Of a stretch of 64,000 nt of DNA, positions 23,599-36,800 are shown in pieces. The notes beneath the pieces were generated by a model. It ran no database searches. It was given only the letters and a program-made list of their open reading frames with translations, and was not told where the DNA came from. This DNA is from Diospyros lotus. Lineage: Eukaryota; Streptophyta; Magnoliopsida; Ericales; Ebenaceae. Made by a program: the position numbers and the translations under genes. The first letter of the stretch is position 1. The number at the start of each line of letters is the position of its first letter. The stretch covers positions 39,456,328 through 39,520,327 of the forward strand of contig NC_068340.1 of assembly GCF_014633365.1 (NCBI RefSeq), in the 5' to 3' direction.

Positions 23599-24357
23599 CT
23601 CTCTTCTCCCTTACGACCCCTAAAAGCTAAAACCCTAGTTCTGAATCTCCTGATTTCCTCCCTCTAATATGGGTAAATCCGATGCTTGCCCGACCCGGTC
23701 GAATTGCGGCCTCGGTTCAACTAAACCCGGTCCAGCTCAAAATAAATAATTTGTTATTGGGTGATAGAAATTGTGAATTATAGAATAGATAATAATTTTT
23801 TATAAATTTAAAATAATATTTATTTTTATGACATGGTAAGTAAACGTGGCAAACATCTATTGGCGAGATGTAACACCGATGACGCGAAGAAGAGACGAGA
23901 CGATAAGCTGGCATATATATCGTCCACATCACCGTGATATATATATGTGTGCGTGTGTGAGCGCGCGCGTGTGTTCTTCTTCTGCTTGGGGATTTCAATT
24001 CTTCTTCTTCTTCTTCTTCTTCTTCGGTCTGAAGGACGAAAACCCATCGGAAGAAAGGCTCCGGCAGAGAGAGATTCATGCACAGAGAAATCTAGCCTCA
24101 ACAGGTATTTTGTTTTTATGCATATTTTCTTCGTCGTATCCCAATTTTAGGGTTTATTTCGTTTATGCATACGGCTTCGTGATGCTATATAATTTGCCCT
24201 TGTTTGATCTGAATTTGAGTTTGCATTACTTGCCTTGGCATCTGGCAGCGCAAGTCGTGTTCGATCTGACGTGCTAATTCACATTAACGCCGGGTTCGGT
24301 TTTGAGGAGGCTTAGGTTCTTGGAAAATTCGGGGTGGCAGTGTGGAGGGTAGCCAAA
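23599..24357. promoter_or_regulatory. Shared divergent promoter region (basic-protein gene and HRD1)
   Basis: About 760 bp separate the two divergent start codons. AACCCTAG at about 23630, near the minus-strand gene, is a telo-box-like word. The HRD1 leader holds a (GT/GC)n stretch (about 23944-23972) and nine TTC units (23999-24025). A likely 5' UTR intron runs from a donor at 24105 (CAG|GTATTT) to an acceptor at 24248 (GGCAG|CG), ending about 110 bases before the ATG. Upstream frames are short. Confidence 0.5.
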
Positions 24358-27300
24358 ATGATGAGGCTGCGAACCTATGCGGGGTTTAGCTTTGTGGCTA
24401 CGCTGATGGTTATATACCATGCGTTTCACAGCAGGGGCCAGTTTTACCCCGCAATGGTGTATTTATCGACGTCCAAGATCAGTTTGGTGCTTCTTCTGAA
24501 CATGGGTCTGGTTATCATGTGTATTTTATGGCAATTAACGAAGCGGGTCTTCCTTGGATCTCTGCGTGAAGCCGAGGTTGAGAGGCTGAATGAGCAATCG
24601 TTCCGGGAAGTGATGGAAATACTGTTTGCAATCACCATCTTCCGGCAAGACTTCTCTGTCACATTTCTGGCTATGGTCACGGCCCTTCTGTTAATTAAGG
24701 CTCTGCATTGGTTGGCTCAGAAGAGGGTTGAGTACATTGAAACAACGCCATCTGTTTCTATGTTGTCTCATGTCCGGATCGTGTCTTTTCTGGGAGTCCT
24801 CCTTCTCATAGACAGCCTCTTTTTGTACAATTCTGTTAAGTTTTTGCTAGAAACGCGACAAGCTTCGGTTTCTCTTTTTTTTGCATTCGAGTAAGTCTTT
24901 TACTTTTATGCAATAATCCTCGCTAGGTGGTTGTTGTTACTTTAATTTTGGATGATGATTTTTGAGATGAACGCCCAGGCCGAGCACCTATGCCGACAGG
25001 GGAGAATAGCTCAGCCTGTGCCTTCGGTAAAAAAAAAAAACACTGTCCCTAATTTTTGAGTAATCCTAAAAATTGAGTTAGCTGGAGATGGGTATAGGGT
25101 AGTATCTTGTATGTAGTCTCCATTCAAGAAATAGAATGCATCATACTGTGAAGCTAAGCATGAAACTAACTATGATATGCAGTTAGATCTACTTGTAGGT
25201 ATAGGTTTGAAAATGCTCACTAGTAGCCTCGATCCTGCAACCACCTAGAATGACATGATTGACTGGAACTCCGATATGTTTGGGGAATTGGTTTATGGAC
25301 AGACACTGAGGACGAGGGATATAAAACAAAGATGGTTAAATGAAGAAACATCACATTGAAAAATAGTAGGCACTGAATATCCATATCAAGAACAGATCTT
25401 CTTGGCTATTAGAGGCATGTTAGTATTTACTGTAATGGAAAGACCTTTGAATCTGAAGAGGATACATGTTTGTGCATAATATATGTTTTTTTTGTGTTTT
25501 TAAGAATTCTTTGGTCGGGGCTTATGTGAAAGTTGATGATGGAAGTGATGTCAGATATTGGTAAAATGGATTGGGCAGACCCCAAATGATTGGGATAAAA
25601 GGCTTGCTGAGTCGAGTGATATACTTGCGCTGTTGTTACACATGCCTATACAGATTTTGATGGTAGTATTTGTGCTGATATTTTTTTTGCTGGGTTCATC
25701 TTGAAGACTTAGTTATTTTCTATCTAATGTACTAATATTTGTTTTGTGTTTACAATAGGTAAAATTCAGAGTACTGTTCTGTAAGATAGTTCTAATGTAC
25801 ATCAACTTTCTAATTTGTATCAGGTATATGATACTTGCAACGACGACGGTGTCAACATTTATCAAATATGTTTTCTATGTCAGCGACATGCTTATGGAAG
25901 GGCAGTGGGAAAGAAAGGCAGTTTACACCTTTTACTTGGAACTTATTCGTGACTTGCTGCACTTGACCATGTATATGTGCTTCTTTCTAGTCATCTTTGT
26001 GTAAGTGATTTATCTAACCTGGACTATCAGCTTAGCTATGTTAGAATCATAATCTGGTAGCACTGGCAACACATTAACATGGGCATTGAGTACTTGGATC
26101 TATGTGCCCAAGCACATTGGATGTATGCTTGCATGCATGCACGTGTCTATTCATGATGTAATATGAACATTAGCATACTGCTTTCTTGTCTTGATGGTTT
26201 GTCGAACTTGCCCATGCACTTTTTACCACGAGATGATATGACTCCCACAATTCTTCCTTTACTTTCCCTTTTTAGGCCTTGATTCTTTAGTAGGTCTTTA
26301 TCAAATGAGCACCCACACCTTGAAGAAGGTACCATTATGGAGTTGGATAATGTCGGGTAGCAACATTTGTTGGATATTTCAGACACATTAGCTACGGAAC
26401 ATATTAATATTTTTTTTTATTTATGAACAACTAGACACTTGGCAGACACTTATCCAGTACACACAGAATGTGTTGTATAGTTGAAGAAGATAAATTAAAA
26501 TGTAGTGATAGCAATTAAATGCACAAACTTTTACATATTAGTTTTTCTCCTTCTAAGTTTTCAAATTTTTAAGGAGTATAAAACTTAAAATTTTTGTTTG
26601 CTAATGGAACTTTCTAACTTAATGCTTTCATGTATTTTTATAGAAATATGTATTTATTTCCTGTTATGCCTTGCCATATTATGTCTGATTTTTTTAGTTA
26701 TAGAGTGGGAATGTTTTTGTTATGCTATCCATCTCACTTGTTGATAATTTTATATTTCATGAGGGGATGGTATTTAGTTGTGTTCTATTGTTTAGGAACT
26801 ATGGCGTGCCTTTGCATTTGATTCGGGAGCTCTATGAAACATTTCGCAACTTTAAGGTTCGCGTTGCAGATTACATACGATACCGAAAGATAACGTCAAA
26901 TATGAATGATCGTTTTCCAGATGCAACGCCCGAAGAGCTAAATGCGTGAGTTATCCACTTTATCTACATTGAATCTAGGCCTGCATATTAAATAATGCTG
27001 CTGCATTACTAATGTGATTTCTTGCTGATGCTCATGCAGAAGTGACGCAACCTGCATCATTTGTCGTGAGGAGATGACTATAGCCAAGAAATTAAGTTGC
27101 GGGCATCTGTTTCATGTGCACTGTCTCCGGTCATGGTTAGAGCGACAGCACACATGCCCTACTTGCAGAGCCCTTGTTACACCACCTGAAAGTGGGACTA
27201 CTGCTTCTGGATCACAGGCAGACTCTCATCAGCAAGGTGATAATATTCTTTGGTTATTTCATTATGTTCAGCTGTCCCTGATATTTCCCTTTTTAACAAA

Positions 27301-30300
27301 CTTAGTTTTTTAACTTATTCTATGGTTATTCCATCATGTTTAACATTATTGGACAATTTTGCAGTCCAGTAAAAGTTCTATTCAATGTAAAGTTTTCTGA
27401 CTTGCTGAATCATTTGGCATTACCAGAGAAACTAAGACATCAGGGAGACAGAAAACAGCCGGGCAAAAAAGATAGGCAAAGAAGAACCAAAAGAGAGTGA
27501 CAGGAAAAAAAATCAGGAGAGGGTGAAAGAGAGAGAAGAAAGAATGGACCAGCCCACATGCACACACACAGAGATAATCTATATGGTTTTGAAAGAAGAA
27601 AAATCTTTCAATATATAAATCGTACTTTGGTTTTTGTTTTTGGTTCTGAATTAGGCCACAAGGTTTGAATATTAAGTCTAGTCAAATATTTATTAACCTA
27701 TTCATATTTCCATGTTCCATGTGCAAGAATAAATAAATGACGAAGTAGAAACATGTCTATCAAGATGACAAAACCATTCTTTATACTGTCAATAAGATCA
27801 ATCATAACAAGCCCGACACTCTTACTTCAGAAATGTTTCGAAAAGCCCCAAAGAGTCCCTAATTAACACAAATGCAGACACGGACATGAAACAACATGAC
27901 ACTGACGCAATATAGAACTGATAAGGTGTTTTTAAAAAACTAGGATATGAAAGGGTAGGGACTGCTGAAATAATAAATTACATATCTTACTCATGCATTA
28001 AATAACTGACATTTACATAGCAAGAAGTAAATATTAGTGATAGCTTTTATAGAAAATGCTCTTTCCAAGGTTTGGGAATTTTAGATTCTTAATTAATAAA
28101 TGAGAGAGGATCAATAAAATATATCTATATTATTTTTATTTCACTGTTGATTTTTAACTTATAATTTTAAAATTGTAAATTGGTTTTAGTTTAACTAATG
28201 AAACAATATTTCCTCCCATGATGTGCTTGTAGGGTGTCCAGCAATTAAAAATTTGAAAATTCATTCGACAGTGTCCAGTAGGTGTTCTACAAGTGTGTCT
28301 GATGGGTTTCCAAGACTGTATTTCACCTTCGTAGGAGTGTTTGTGCTGCTTTGAGACCAAAAATGAGTTTTTTTTTTTTTCAGGGAGAGGGGGATGCTGA
28401 GAACAAAGGAAGAGGATAAAGGGAATGAGTGATAGGGATGTTTTGATTTTAAAATAAAATTTACATTAGGTTTTATCTTGTCCCATTTTGATTTATTATA
28501 GTTGTTCAGATGATAGTATTTTATTTGATTTAGGGATTATAGTGTTATATTTGATTTTAGAGATTATAATCATATTTTGATTAGTTATCTTTTAATTGCC
28601 TATAAATAGGCAACATAATGCAACCTTTTATTGAGACTTGATGATTGAATATTCTTGATTTTCTTCCCTTGAAAATTTCTGTTTCTTTCTTGGTTCTCCT
28701 CTCCCTGCTTCTTCTTCTTCTTCTCTGTTTTCTGCTATTTTTTCTTCTTCATATTCTCTTCTTTTTCTTCTCTGTTTTCTGCTATTTTTCCCACTGCCGC
28801 AGCTAGGAGAATGTAGAAAACAGAAGAGGAAAGAGTGAAGGAGGAGACTTGGACAATAATATAGACTTGTTGGGGGGAGGGGGGTTGTGTACTCGGGGGG
28901 CTAACCTTTGCGCTTTTCTAAGCTTTTCTTGTTCTTAAATTAGAAGGCCATTTTATGTGTCCTATAAAAATCCTAATTGCAAGTAGTTGTATTTAAACTC
29001 CCTGTGCCTGTTGTAATGATAATTAACGTCCGATATTCCATCATTAAAATCTCAATAACTTCAAAAAATAAGAAGATACCGAACGGTAGACGAAAATGTA
29101 CTCCACATTCAAGATATTTGGCTTCATCAAGAACTTAAATGGATCAGCAATGTTGCGTCGTATGACATTTTGTTGGGTCATTAAATTCTTAAACCTTGCT
29201 TCTGCAATTTCTCTAGCTGTATGTTTAATCTAACAAGTTGTTGAATCTAACTTCATGTGTTGAAAATCTTGGAAACTATTGGGTCAGGTACAGGGACAAC
29301 AAGTACTTCTTCCCAGGGTTCAGCTGGAGACTCAGCAAATGAAACTATCAGCCAGCATCAGGCCAGACTCCAAGCTGCTGCTGCCGCTGCCTCAATATAT
29401 GAGAGATCTATGGTTTATCCTTGTCCAAATACATTAGTGTGGTATATACTTCTTTAGCTTTTATATTTATGCTCTTTTTTTTTTTTTGGTTGGGGGGGGG
29501 GGGGGGGGGGTGCCTTATGGCATGCTAACTTTGGCTACTTGCATTGTTGTGGAAACATCAGCTTGGGGGCCTAATTGCGGGCCTTGTCCTGCAAAAGTGC
29601 TTTCCATGGGATTTTCCTGCATAAGGTGAAAGCTAGTGGTTTGGCTTTTACTTGTTGGGAACTTTAGGTCAGATGTCAAAATTAATGTTATCCCTTTTTT
29701 TTCCCGGCATTCTTGTTTCTATTTGTAAGCTTTTCAAGTGCTGGCACAATAACAACATGCTATTTCACCTGCCTAGCAAAAAAGTAGTTTATGCTATTTC
29801 ACTTTGTTGGTGGACTTTACACACACAGGGAGGAAGGGAGAAATATTACCATTACACGGCAGCATAATCCTTGATTTCAGTTTAACCACTCTGAATTGGG
29901 CTTTACCCATCCAAGTTGCCTAATGATCCACCTAGTTGGGTTTATATACATGCTATTTCCCATCCTTATATATATGGAGAGAGAGGGAGGGAGGCAGGCA
30001 ATCCTGATAGTAGTCAAGGAGCCCAAAATTTGAGAGGGTGAGGGACTGCATTGTTCATTGTTGGGGTGAAATCTTATTAAGTGGAGAAACATTAGCATTG
30101 CACAGCAAAAGATTCCAATGTTAAAACACCAAATTGTACTTTACATGTCTAAGGGTGTTTGTGATCCACCATACTTGGGTTTGTGTTGATTTGAGGTAAT
30201 TTATTGAGCATCGAGGATGAGTGCCCTTTTCTTTTGTCTAATTTTCAACGACTTTTCACTTATTGATAAACGATGATTGATTTGTTAGTTAGTAATGGAA

Positions 30301-32747
30301 ATTCAAGAAATGCCACTGGCTACTGTTTGACTGGGATTTTAGATCATTTTTAATGGATGGAACTAGGTTTTAGAGAGGAACAAAGTGTTCTGGGTCATGT
30401 TTAGCAGTCTCAGATCATTTTTAAGGTATGCTTTGTGCTACACCTGGTAGGATTTTGTATTATGTTTGCTCATGCTGGGAGAGTTCAGTCACAAATATCT
30501 ATCTGCTGAAGTTTGAGGAGTGCTTATTAACACACACACACATACATACATATGATAAGACAGGAGAGGGGGTTGGGGAGCATTTAAGCAGATAAGTTTT
30601 CATAGGTTTGACTTTTCTCAAGAGTGAACATGTTGTAGGATAGATTTGCCCAATTCGTTAGCATTCTGAGGACAATTATATATCTTTATTTCACAATATC
30701 AACTATTTGATAGAATGCTACCGTATCAGTTATTTTCATTCATTACCGTCTCGTGAAATTTTTTTGTGTGAAGATGGGATTGGAACTTTATCTTATCATT
30801 CCCTCGCTAGATGGTTGCATCAAGAAGGTGCAGTGCCACTGACCCCAACTTAGTTAGGTTAAGGTGCAGTTGATGATGATGAAGATGACTTACAAAATAC
30901 AGCTTATGCATTGTTCACATTATACTACTTGGGTAAACCTTGGCTGCTGGTTGATAGGGTTATATTTTCTCTGGTCTATGGCTGCATGGGCTAAAGAGGT
31001 GACGCCTAATATTGATGGCGGGGTCAGGAAAACTGTCACAAACAAGTAAAATGATTAGAAATGCAATTATTTGTTAAGATTCACTGAGATCTTTTATTAT
31101 CTTTCAGAAAAAAGTTGATTTTTGTGGTTTCTATGTTTTGGTTCCTTCTGTGTTGTTCTGGTAAGAAAATGTATAGTGGTCATGAATTTTTGGCACTGTA
31201 ATTCTAAATATGGTTGCAAGAATATGAGGCTAACAGAAGTTACTATTGAGTTCAGGTCCCCAGGATATGCTCTACTTCCCCAAGCATATGGACCTCAGGC
31301 TGACACTATCAATACAGATTCTAGTGGAGAACCATCATCAGCTGGAAGGCCGCAACAGCTTCCATTTGCAATCCACAGTGGTCCTGCCCCCATTTCCTTT
31401 CCTCAGTCTTCTCACTCCAGTTTCATTCCTCTTCTTTTTCCTGGTGCGGATGTGAACTATGGAGAGAGAGCTGGCATAAATCTAAGTGCACCAGACTCTC
31501 AGTTAGATGTGCAGAAAAGAATTCTTCAGAACCAGATTGAGGTATAGGCATCACGTGCTGTTCTCATAACATTATCTCCTCTTTCAAACAGTTCATCCTA
31601 TATTTATTTGAACTCCTTTGTGTCCTTGATTTGACATTTTTGTAAATCATGATTCATCTTGAAGTCTACAATTCCTTCCCATCTAATTGTGTTTCTAGGG
31701 GTGAATCTTAGGAGGATAAGTTTGGAATTTTCCCTGATCATCACAAACTGCTACTTGTGTGTGTGCCCGCTTGTGTGCATTTGCATGTGTTAAAAGGGTC
31801 TTCAATGCATTAAACACGGTTTAAGATATGGATCCTATAGTATGCTCTGCCATATTGGTTGAATGAGGAAGTGGATATTCTATTAGTCAATTTTTTTTTT
31901 CTCTTCACAATGATATTGCTAGGGCATGGTTATTTCTTTAAAAAAGTGATATACTTCATCATCACGAGGAATAAAAAAGATAACCGAGTTGCTGCCTTAA
32001 AATGAGTGATGGGTTTTGACCACTTTAAAGTTAGGGTGGTGAGTATGGGATTGTACTGGACATTGCATCTGAATCAAGTTTAAAATTGTGACGAAGACAG
32101 CATTCCATCATAAAATTGTGAATCAAGTTATATAGTCTGAAATGTTAACAGTGCTTGGAGAAATATCTAATGTTTTTGCACTCATAGTGCAAAAACATTA
32201 GATATTTCTCCAAGCACTGTTAACATTTCAGACTATATAGATGTGTAAAAATGTTTCAAAAATCTTCTTAGTTCCTTACCAAAGTTTAACGACAATGATA
32301 TTAATATGTGGTGCTCTAGATTCTAAGAACATATGTTCTCTCCTTTGACTGATCTGTGTAAAGGGACGAAATCTTCACAAACTTCAGTCCTGTGTAGGGT
32401 TGCACTTGGTCATATAATACTGACAATTGTTTTCTAAACTGAGTTAGCAGTCAATGGTGCCTTTATATGTGTTCTTTTTTGGTTCTCCTTTTTCTTTTTC
32501 TCCCAAGAGATTGCATTTGAGTATAAACAAAGTAAATTGGTTTATTGCATTGTTATAGTGATTATTGTCTCCTAATTTTGTTTAACAGGTCTTGCAAAAC
32601 CAGCTCCAGCTTGTGCAAAATTTAAAATCTGAAAAAAGCGTGGACATTGGTGTGACAGCTACTTCAGACGGCCAAGACACGACAGTTGGATCATCATCAT
32701 CAGCTGTTCCGGGTAGTGATCCGCATGGGGAGATTGAAGGGGCATAG
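24358..32747 (+). CDS. HRD1: HRD1-type ER-associated RING-H2 E3 ubiquitin ligase
   Basis: Seven exons: 24358-24890, 25824-26000, 26796-26945, 27040-27236, 29288-29441, 31256-31541 and 32589-32747, joining to 551 aa. Splice sites are GT-AG and the frame is continuous. Residues 1-250 form several hydrophobic membrane spans with conserved plant HRD1 segments (RTYAGFSF at the start, REAEVERLNEQ, ITIFRQDFSV, KRVEYIETTPS). The RING-H2 domain follows, with ligands C292, C295, C307, H309, H312, C315, C326 and C329. After it comes a low-complexity Ser/Gly/Ala linker, then a C-terminal coiled coil (KRILQNQIEVLQNQLQLVQN). HRD1 ubiquitinates misfolded proteins retrotranslocated from the ER (ERAD). The start is the first of two tandem ATGs, matching the family N-terminus. 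Arabidopsis HRD1 proteins are, as I recall, about 460-490 aa; the extra length is in the linker. Confidence 0.95.
28438..28800 (+). mobile_element. Possible solo LTR fragment in HRD1 intron 4
   Basis: This stretch has an AT-rich upstream part with repeated GATTATAGT/GATTTAGGGATTATAG words. It then has a TATA box in GCCTATAAATAGGCAACATA (about 28599-28618) and a following T/C-rich stretch, which is the layout of a small plant LTR. I could not find both TG...CA ends with a target duplication, so it may be a fragment or coincidence. Confidence 0.35.
29475..29510. repeat. T13-GGTT-G19 tract in HRD1 intron 5
   Basis: Thirteen T are followed by GGTT and a run of 19 G. It lies 34 bases into intron 5, shortly after the splice donor, as at the similar tract in ATAD3. 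Length is likely approximate. Confidence 0.9.
32129..32239. repeat. Perfect 54-bp inverted repeat with 3-nt loop
   Basis: Positions 32129-32182 and 32186-32239 are exact reverse complements over all 54 bases, with loop CAT at 32183-32185; pairing stops sharply at both outer edges. The arms run from TATATAGTCTGAAATGTTAA inwards to GTTTTTGCACT at the loop. It lies in intron 6 of the HRD1 gene, so the pre-mRNA would contain a long uninterrupted hairpin. No target duplication or transposon end is visible. Confidence 0.97.
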
Positions 32748-33801
32748 AAGATTTAACTTGCCTTTGCATGAACGTGGACCTATTAGAGTGACTAGCGGCT
32801 GTGAATATAGGCCAAAAAGAGGGAAAAAATGTGACTGGCATGTCAGTTTTGCAAGTCATGGTGGGTATAGTTTTACCAGTTCTGGAGGTGTTGTACCCCT
32901 GTTATCATGTAGTCTATTCCTTATATTACAGAGAAGTCAAGGCGAATGAAAAATAATGCCCATTGCAGGAAACAATACAAGTTGTGCATGTTTGATGTTT
33001 AGACGTGACATACCCCTTAGCTGTCTTCTGATGTTTTCGGTCTCCTTTTTCCTCATAGCTGGCAGGACTATGGAGAGTATTTGAAACATTACTCCTTAGA
33101 TCCTAGTAGAGATGATAGCTTTTCACCTTTTATTTTCCTCAGTTTAATTCATTTCAAGAAACTCTATTTTGAACTTGCATCATCTGTTCCAATTGTTTCT
33201 AGATGTTGATTTTGCACACAATTTTTAATCATGTTTTTGTTCAGAAACTTAAGTGAAAAAACTAGCACAAGCAAAATAAAAGCTTTCAGCTTCTATTTAC
33301 AGGATCAGAGAGCCAATGGTATAACTAACTCCAGGTTGATCAAACTACTGTTAACCAAAATACAACCTCCAATGCAGAGGTTCCAGGTTCCCCCATATAT
33401 TAAATTACGAACACTGATTGGGATCACGAAGTGTCTCAAGGAAAACACAATGTACACTTTGTCTCTTTCAAGTTGCCGCTATCTACCTCTCTAACTCTCA
33501 CAAGAACTGTGGCAGCCTGCTCTTTGGTCTACATTCTCTATAATGCTTCTTCAAAATCCACCAACAAACAGCCATGGCTCATCCTGAATTGCTGGAGCCA
33601 CGTGAGATTGAACTTGCAGTAGTCACCTGCAAAATTTCCATGTCCTTCAAATGCTTGCAACAAAGCAAAGATGGGAGTGTTTTTGTAGGGCAGAAAACCC
33701 CATGCAGCAGTATAAGATCATTGGTTTGATAATAGAATTTACATGTAGCTGTAACTCTCTGTACCGGGTGGGTCACTGGCAGAAGGGCCCATGACCAGAT
33801 T
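32748..33801. other. Convergent 3' flanks of HRD1 and the PWWP gene
   Basis: This is the 3' UTR and flank of HRD1 from the left and of the minus-strand PWWP gene from the right. Short frames here have no resemblance to known proteins. No repeat or transposon end is evident. Confidence 0.6.
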
Positions 33802-36800
33802 TTATTGATGCCGGCCAACTAACTCCTCTGACAACCTACTGAATACTAATTTAACAGGGATACAAGCTACTACAGTGGGGCCAGATTCCCTTTTAATTAG
33901 CCCATCCACTTTGTTGCTACCTTGTTCGAAATCACTACCAAGATCCTCTTCCTGGCTAATGGAACACACAGTTTTCGTCTTCTGGTTGGAAGATAAGCTG
34001 ATCATTTTTGGCAGCGTTCTTGAAAACTTCCTGTCTGTTTGAGGCCTCTTCATCATACCTGCCTTGTGACCAAAACTCCTCATGCTAGATTTCTTGGTTA
34101 GCATTTTCTTGTCTTGATCGACATACTGACACTGCTGCGCAGTTTCTTCGGCGTCCAGTGTCACTGATGGATGTGAGCGAGGGACCCGAAAATTGGCTGT
34201 TCTCCTGGCAGTTCTCCACATTGGAGTAAGTGGGGTATCGTTATCTAAAGTTTCGGGGTTAATACCATCAGCAGCTGAAAGAAAAATTTCAGATGAACCA
34301 TTTTCCAGTGCTTCAACCTGGAGAGGGTGCCCTACTATTGCCTGACCATTTAACTTGCTCATCAGGGAAATCATAGGGACATGCTCTCTTTGATAGCTTG
34401 ATTGGACCTTAAGATCCACATCTATCAACATGGATTTCATCCTGCCCCCAAAGCTTTGATGGCCTACAACAGGATGATCTAGGTAATGGCTTGAATCCTC
34501 CCAGTATCCTCTCGGTAGAGGTTGATCAGTCCAAGCCAACTCCCCCCAGTCAATCATATTAAGCGTCATATCATCTAAATCTTTGGATGTGGCTTTTGAG
34601 GTTAATAAGCAGCCTCGGTTGTCAAATGCTCTCCTTCGGGTTGTCAAGCTCTTTATAATTAGCTCATCACAACCATCGATATCCCTGTCTTCATGATTTA
34701 TTCCATACATGGAACCACTTGAAACCCTTCCCCTTGGATCGATGGATCTTTTGGCAAGACCACGGTTATTCCTTTTCCCTTTCAGTTTCCATTTGGATAC
34801 CCCCATATCAGATGACACAGGGTCATGAGAGTAAGACATCTTACTGGCAGACACCAAGTCATCAGGCTCCCCAATATTTATGTTTCCATATTGAAATCGT
34901 GCTCCAGACAGTTCCAGACATTTTGGTTCCAATTCTGTGACTGCAGCAAGTATCAGAACAACCAACAACAAATTAGGACGCCTCAAAACATAAATATCCA
35001 AAGAATAGTTATAAAAACAATCTGCTAAGGAGAGAGACTGATTCATGATGATTACTTATGTCTGATACATGGAAAAGTTAATAAATAATCAATAGCATTC
35101 TTGATGCCATTTTCATATCATCGGAGTTATTAACTCTCAAGGGGGGTGGTGATTTTATAGCAGTGGCGGCAAAGTGGCTTTGTTACCCATTCCATTAGGA
35201 ACCGCAAGGAAGCAAAAGCAAATACAATCTATCAGGGGTGCCATCATACTACAAGGTGCAGTTCGATTGACAGAAAATAGCAACAGATAAAGAAGGGGGT
35301 AGGGAGCATGAGTAACTTAAAGAAGATAATATTCCCAACCATAAAAACCTTTATTATTGTATAATTCATGAAAATTATCCCATATAATTATATAAACTAA
35401 ATCTTATCCTCTTCTGTTAACACTGTCTACTTACCAACTATACCAGTTTGACAGTTTGATCTCTACTCTAGAAATTCTTGGCCAGGTATCAGAAAAGGTT
35501 TAACGGGAAAGATTTTGCAAAGCTCTCAGTAAATTTCCGCAAAAATACAGCCATAACATATTCCAAAAATATGGAGAGACCTTCATACAATTTTTGAAAG
35601 TTAGTGAGGACAAACAGAAATTTTATCTGTGAAGAGGTTAACAGAATCACTAGATCAAGAACTTCCAATAAGCCTTACAAGCGTAATAAGGTGTATAAAA
35701 TCTATAACATTCGACACAAAAAAAAAAAAAGAAAAAGAAAAAGGAATGACATTTCATCGATCGTTCCTGTAAAGAAATGGCCTCGTTCCACTTGAAGAGG
35801 GAGAAACAAGAAGTGACTGCATCTGTCTGCATATTTACCATGACCAACTGAATATGACCCAGTTATCTTTTATACTACAGTCGATTGCTGAAAAGCTCAA
35901 CACCTCTCATCTCTTTATATCACCAACCATTCCTAATTTGAACAACTTTAATTGAATAATAATTATAATATTCAATTTATAATCACTTCAAATTTGCCTA
36001 AAGATGAGCAAAATAGTGGGGGCATGCGGGGTTGTAAGAAAACGAAAGGGAGAAAATAATGGTTATGGGGGACAATTTCTCCTCCAAATTAGGGTCTGGT
36101 TAGGGTCAAATCTACTTACTGGAAATGGCCAAGACTATGGTGAGCTATTGCCTATTGGGACATTAGCTACACCTAGAAAAAGATGGCAGTAGCAGCAACG
36201 AGCTAGCTGGTGCTTCACATGCCTTAATGTTGCACTAAAAACCAGAACCAGAGAGTGAGCATCTGATGATTGAGATGTCAATATAGGTGAACTCTGGTTG
36301 GGGTAAGAGTTGAGAGAAAGAGAATCAAATGAAAGAGAGATGATGCTGGTTGCAGCAGTGGGATATGATTGTGGTTCACATGCTTGTTCGTTGAAATTAC
36401 TAGAGAGAGCGAATCAACAAGAGGAATCATTGTTGATGTCATAGGTGGTGTGGTGGTGGATTGAAGCAATCCATTCATGGTTGATGAAGGGCACAGTGAA
36501 TGCTGCAGATTAGAGAAGAGGTCACAAAAATCTGAGCTGAGATTTCAGATTAGGGAGAGACAATTGTAGCAGTGGTCATATAGCCTCAGGTGGCAACAGT
36601 GGCACCAACAGCAATTCACCATACAATAAGCCACCTGACCATAGAATCATAACAACATCTTCATAAAGGCCACTAAAATAGCTTAAACGGCATACACCAG
36701 ATATACCACCATCTATGTTGTCAAAATCAGTCCCTTCCAGCACCAACAGCTCACTGTCACAATATCCGCCCCCACCCCAAACAACACACACACACAAAGA

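Noticed and set aside
24334..24357. N-terminal extension of HRD1 from an upstream GTG
   Set aside because: It is not an ATG; the two tandem ATGs at 24358 and 24361 match the family start.
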